Source of the DNA: Bacillota bacterium
Lineage (GTDB): Bacteria > Bacillota > Clostridia > Lachnospirales > Cellulosilyticaceae
Assembly: GCA_023415525.1 (NCBI GenBank)
Contig: JAEZKI010000497.1
Coordinates: 1-6,827, forward strand
DNA length: 6,827 bases
Direction: 5' to 3'
Of this stretch, positions 5,741 to 6,827 are shown one piece after another. Under the pieces are notes generated by a model. It was given only the letters and a program-made list of their open reading frames with translations, did no database searches and had not been told where the DNA came from. Position numbers and translations under genes: made by a program. How positions within the stretch are numbered: the stretch's first letter is position 1; each line of letters begins with the position of its first letter.

Positions 5741-6663
5741 ATACAGAGAATAAATTAATAGAGGATTTTTTACAAACTACTTGCCGTTTTATCACAACAG
5801 AAGAACGTGCAAAAGATATCCGTGATGAATTACTGGATCATCTTGAAAATCATAAAGCTTCTTTCTACAGTCAAGGTTTCTCTGAAGAGGAAGCTACAAA
5901 AGAAGCTCTTAAGCAAATGGGAGATCCTTGTATATTAGGGAAAAGTTATAAAGACCCTCTTCATAATAGATGTCTTCTTCTAGCTGGAATACTGGGAATT
6001 ATGCTACTTTTATCTACTCTACGCCCCTTCTTTTCAACTTATCACTACTTTTCAACCCTTAATACCATTATGGATTTACTTATATTGACTTGCTATATCC
6101 CTTTTATTCTTCTATTACTTCGCACAAATATGGCTTTTAAACACTATGCCCAACAAGAACCTCTTTTTCATATTCAAACCTATAAGAAACTTACTTTAGA
6201 TGAATGGGTGTTTAGAGGTATTGCTTTATTTATCTCTTTTCCGATTATCTTATTAACTTGCATTACTTTTTTTGATTGTTTGGGTAAATCTTGGGTAGTT
6301 ATCTTTGAAGATGCCATTGACTTATTAGATATGCTCTTACCTATGCTCCTCTCCATCTTCCTCTTTACTCTTAATATGTTGTCACAAAATCATGCTGTAG
6401 CTTATACTGACGGTCTTTTGACTGCTACTTACTTTATCTCTTGGCAAGATATTCAAAGTTATCGTTGGATTACAGAGCATATAAAAGGCAAGACTTATTA
6501 TAAGCTAGAAATTAAAAAAAAGAAGGGACTTTCCTCCCGTCTAAAGGATTTGTATCTTGGTAAAGCTATGTCTCCTGGAACTATTAAAGTAAGTATCTAT
6601 CAGAAATCTTTACTTACCGAATTATTAGCTACTTACAATATTCCTCATACCCGTTATATGTAA
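5737..6663 (+). CDS. Membrane protein with HAAS/DUF1700-like N-terminal domain, partner of PadR
   Basis: This is a 308-residue protein of uncertain function. Residues 1-75 form a soluble helical domain with the HAAS/permease-prefix pattern: IRDELLDHLENH (28-39), then GFSEEEATKEALKQMGDP (47-64). Four hydrophobic helices follow near 79-99, 109-129, 159-179 and 195-215. The last 90 residues are soluble and beta-rich (DGLLTATYFISWQDIQSYRW, 225-244, then strands and a basic KKKK patch at 260-263), resembling PH-like/DUF5673-type tails. That last assignment is by eye and less sure. The ATG at 5737 overlaps the PadR stop and follows AGGAGG (5722-5727) at 9 nt. HAAS-domain proteins are commonly encoded next to PadR regulators, so this one may sense the membrane or sequester PadR. 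No transport or enzymatic motif was found. Confidence 0.86.
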   Translation: MNTENKLIEDFLQTTCRFITTEERAKDIRDELLDHLENHKASFYSQGFSEEEATKEALKQMGDPCILGKSYKDPLHNRCLLLAGILGIMLLLSTLRPFFSTYHYFSTLNTIMDLLILTCYIPFILLLLRTNMAFKHYAQQEPLFHIQTYKKLTLDEWVFRGIALFISFPIILLTCITFFDCLGKSWVVIFEDAIDLLDMLLPMLLSIFLFTLNMLSQNHAVAYTDGLLTATYFISWQDIQSYRWITEHIKGKTYYKLEIKKKKGLSSRLKDLYLGKAMSPGTIKVSIYQKSLLTELLATYNIPHTRYM

Positions 6664-6748
6664 AATCATGACAATACCTCCTTTTTATACGGTTGGCAAA
6701 CCTCTATTCTTTTAACATTGGAGGTATTTCCCGTAGTATGAGATTTTA
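6661..6748. repeat. Imperfect 88-bp inverted repeat with competing stems after the HAAS gene
   Basis: The outer arms are TAAAATC (6661-6667) and GATTTTA (6742-6748). The inner arms are AATACCTCC (6673-6681) and GGAGGTATT (6720-6728). A small hairpin GGTT-GGCA-AACC (6691-6702) sits in the loop. The left outer arm overlaps the TAA stop of the membrane protein gene. An alternative fold pairs TACGG (6688-6692) with CCGTA (6731-6735) and ACCTC (6700-6704) with GAGGT (6721-6725). The structure could be a 3'-end element, a leader switch or a remnant of a small palindromic element. Confidence 0.5.
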
Positions 6749-6753
6749 ATCCT

Positions 6754-6776
6754 CGCCAGCAAATCTGGTGGTTTTT
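6754..6776 (+). terminator. Intrinsic terminator downstream of the PadR/HAAS operon
   Basis: CGCCAG (6754-6759) pairs with CTGGTG (6765-6770) including one G-U pair, around a 5-nt loop, and is followed by five T residues (6772-6776). The T-run lies only on the plus-strand side, so it ends rightward transcription. The stem is short but G+C rich against its surroundings. Confidence 0.62.
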
Positions 6777-6827
6777 AAGTTTGTGTCTCTATTCAGTTAA
6801 GGAATTCCTAATGCAACAGCCTAGCAG

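Noticed and set aside
6629..6670. Minus-strand start with a strong AGGAGG site at 6677-6682 and ATG at 6670
   Set aside because: The frame stops after 14 codons and is antisense to the end of the membrane protein gene. The ribosome-like sequence is explained by the inverted repeat.
6811..6827. Possible start of a further plus-strand gene (AAGGA, 7 nt, ATG)
   Set aside because: Only five codons are visible before the edge, so coding cannot be supported. A minus-strand frame ending at 6789 is equally possible.

Overview
The window looks like chromosomal DNA from a low-G+C Gram-positive bacterium, most likely a Clostridia member close to Lachnospirales. That is inferred from the strong A+T bias, the AGGAGG-type ribosome sites, the consensus sigma-A promoters and the protein types. 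The taxon is not proven. No insertion sequence, phage gene, CRISPR array, tRNA or rRNA was seen.

Region 1 (1-2898, minus strand) is a carbohydrate-type ABC import operon read leftwards: a MalF/UgpA-type permease, a MalG/UgpE-type permease, then a large solute-binding protein that runs off the left edge. The binding protein carries about 275 residues of predicted beta-propeller ahead of its substrate-binding fold. No ATPase gene is visible, so the importer may use a shared ATPase or one encoded outside the window.

Region 2 (2899-3101) is a 203-bp divergent control region. It holds a good sigma-A promoter facing right and a near-perfect 15-bp palindrome over a possible extended -10 facing left.

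Region 3 (3102-5097, plus strand) is a two-component system: an OmpR-family response regulator overlapping by 11 bp a membrane histidine kinase that has an extracytoplasmic sensor domain and little or no HAMP domain. Whether it controls the importer is unknown.

Region 4 (5098-5413) is a 316-bp non-coding stretch with a hairpin after the kinase gene, an 11-bp palindrome, a 10-bp-period TATCGAT repeat next to a TATAAT box, and a strong promoter for the next operon.

Region 5 (5414-6663, plus strand) is a PadR-type repressor translationally coupled (ATGA overlap) to a four-helix membrane protein with an N-terminal HAAS/DUF1700-like domain and a C-terminal PH-like or DUF5673-like domain. This resembles the known PadR/HAAS regulator pairs.

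Region 6 (6664-6827) is structured non-coding DNA: an inverted repeat starting on the stop codon, competing stems, and an intrinsic terminator followed by a possible gene start. It could be a plain operon end or an attenuator-like leader. Overall the gene content is conventional. The most interesting points are the propeller-fused binding protein, the PadR/HAAS pair with its PH-like tail, and the structured intergenic regions.
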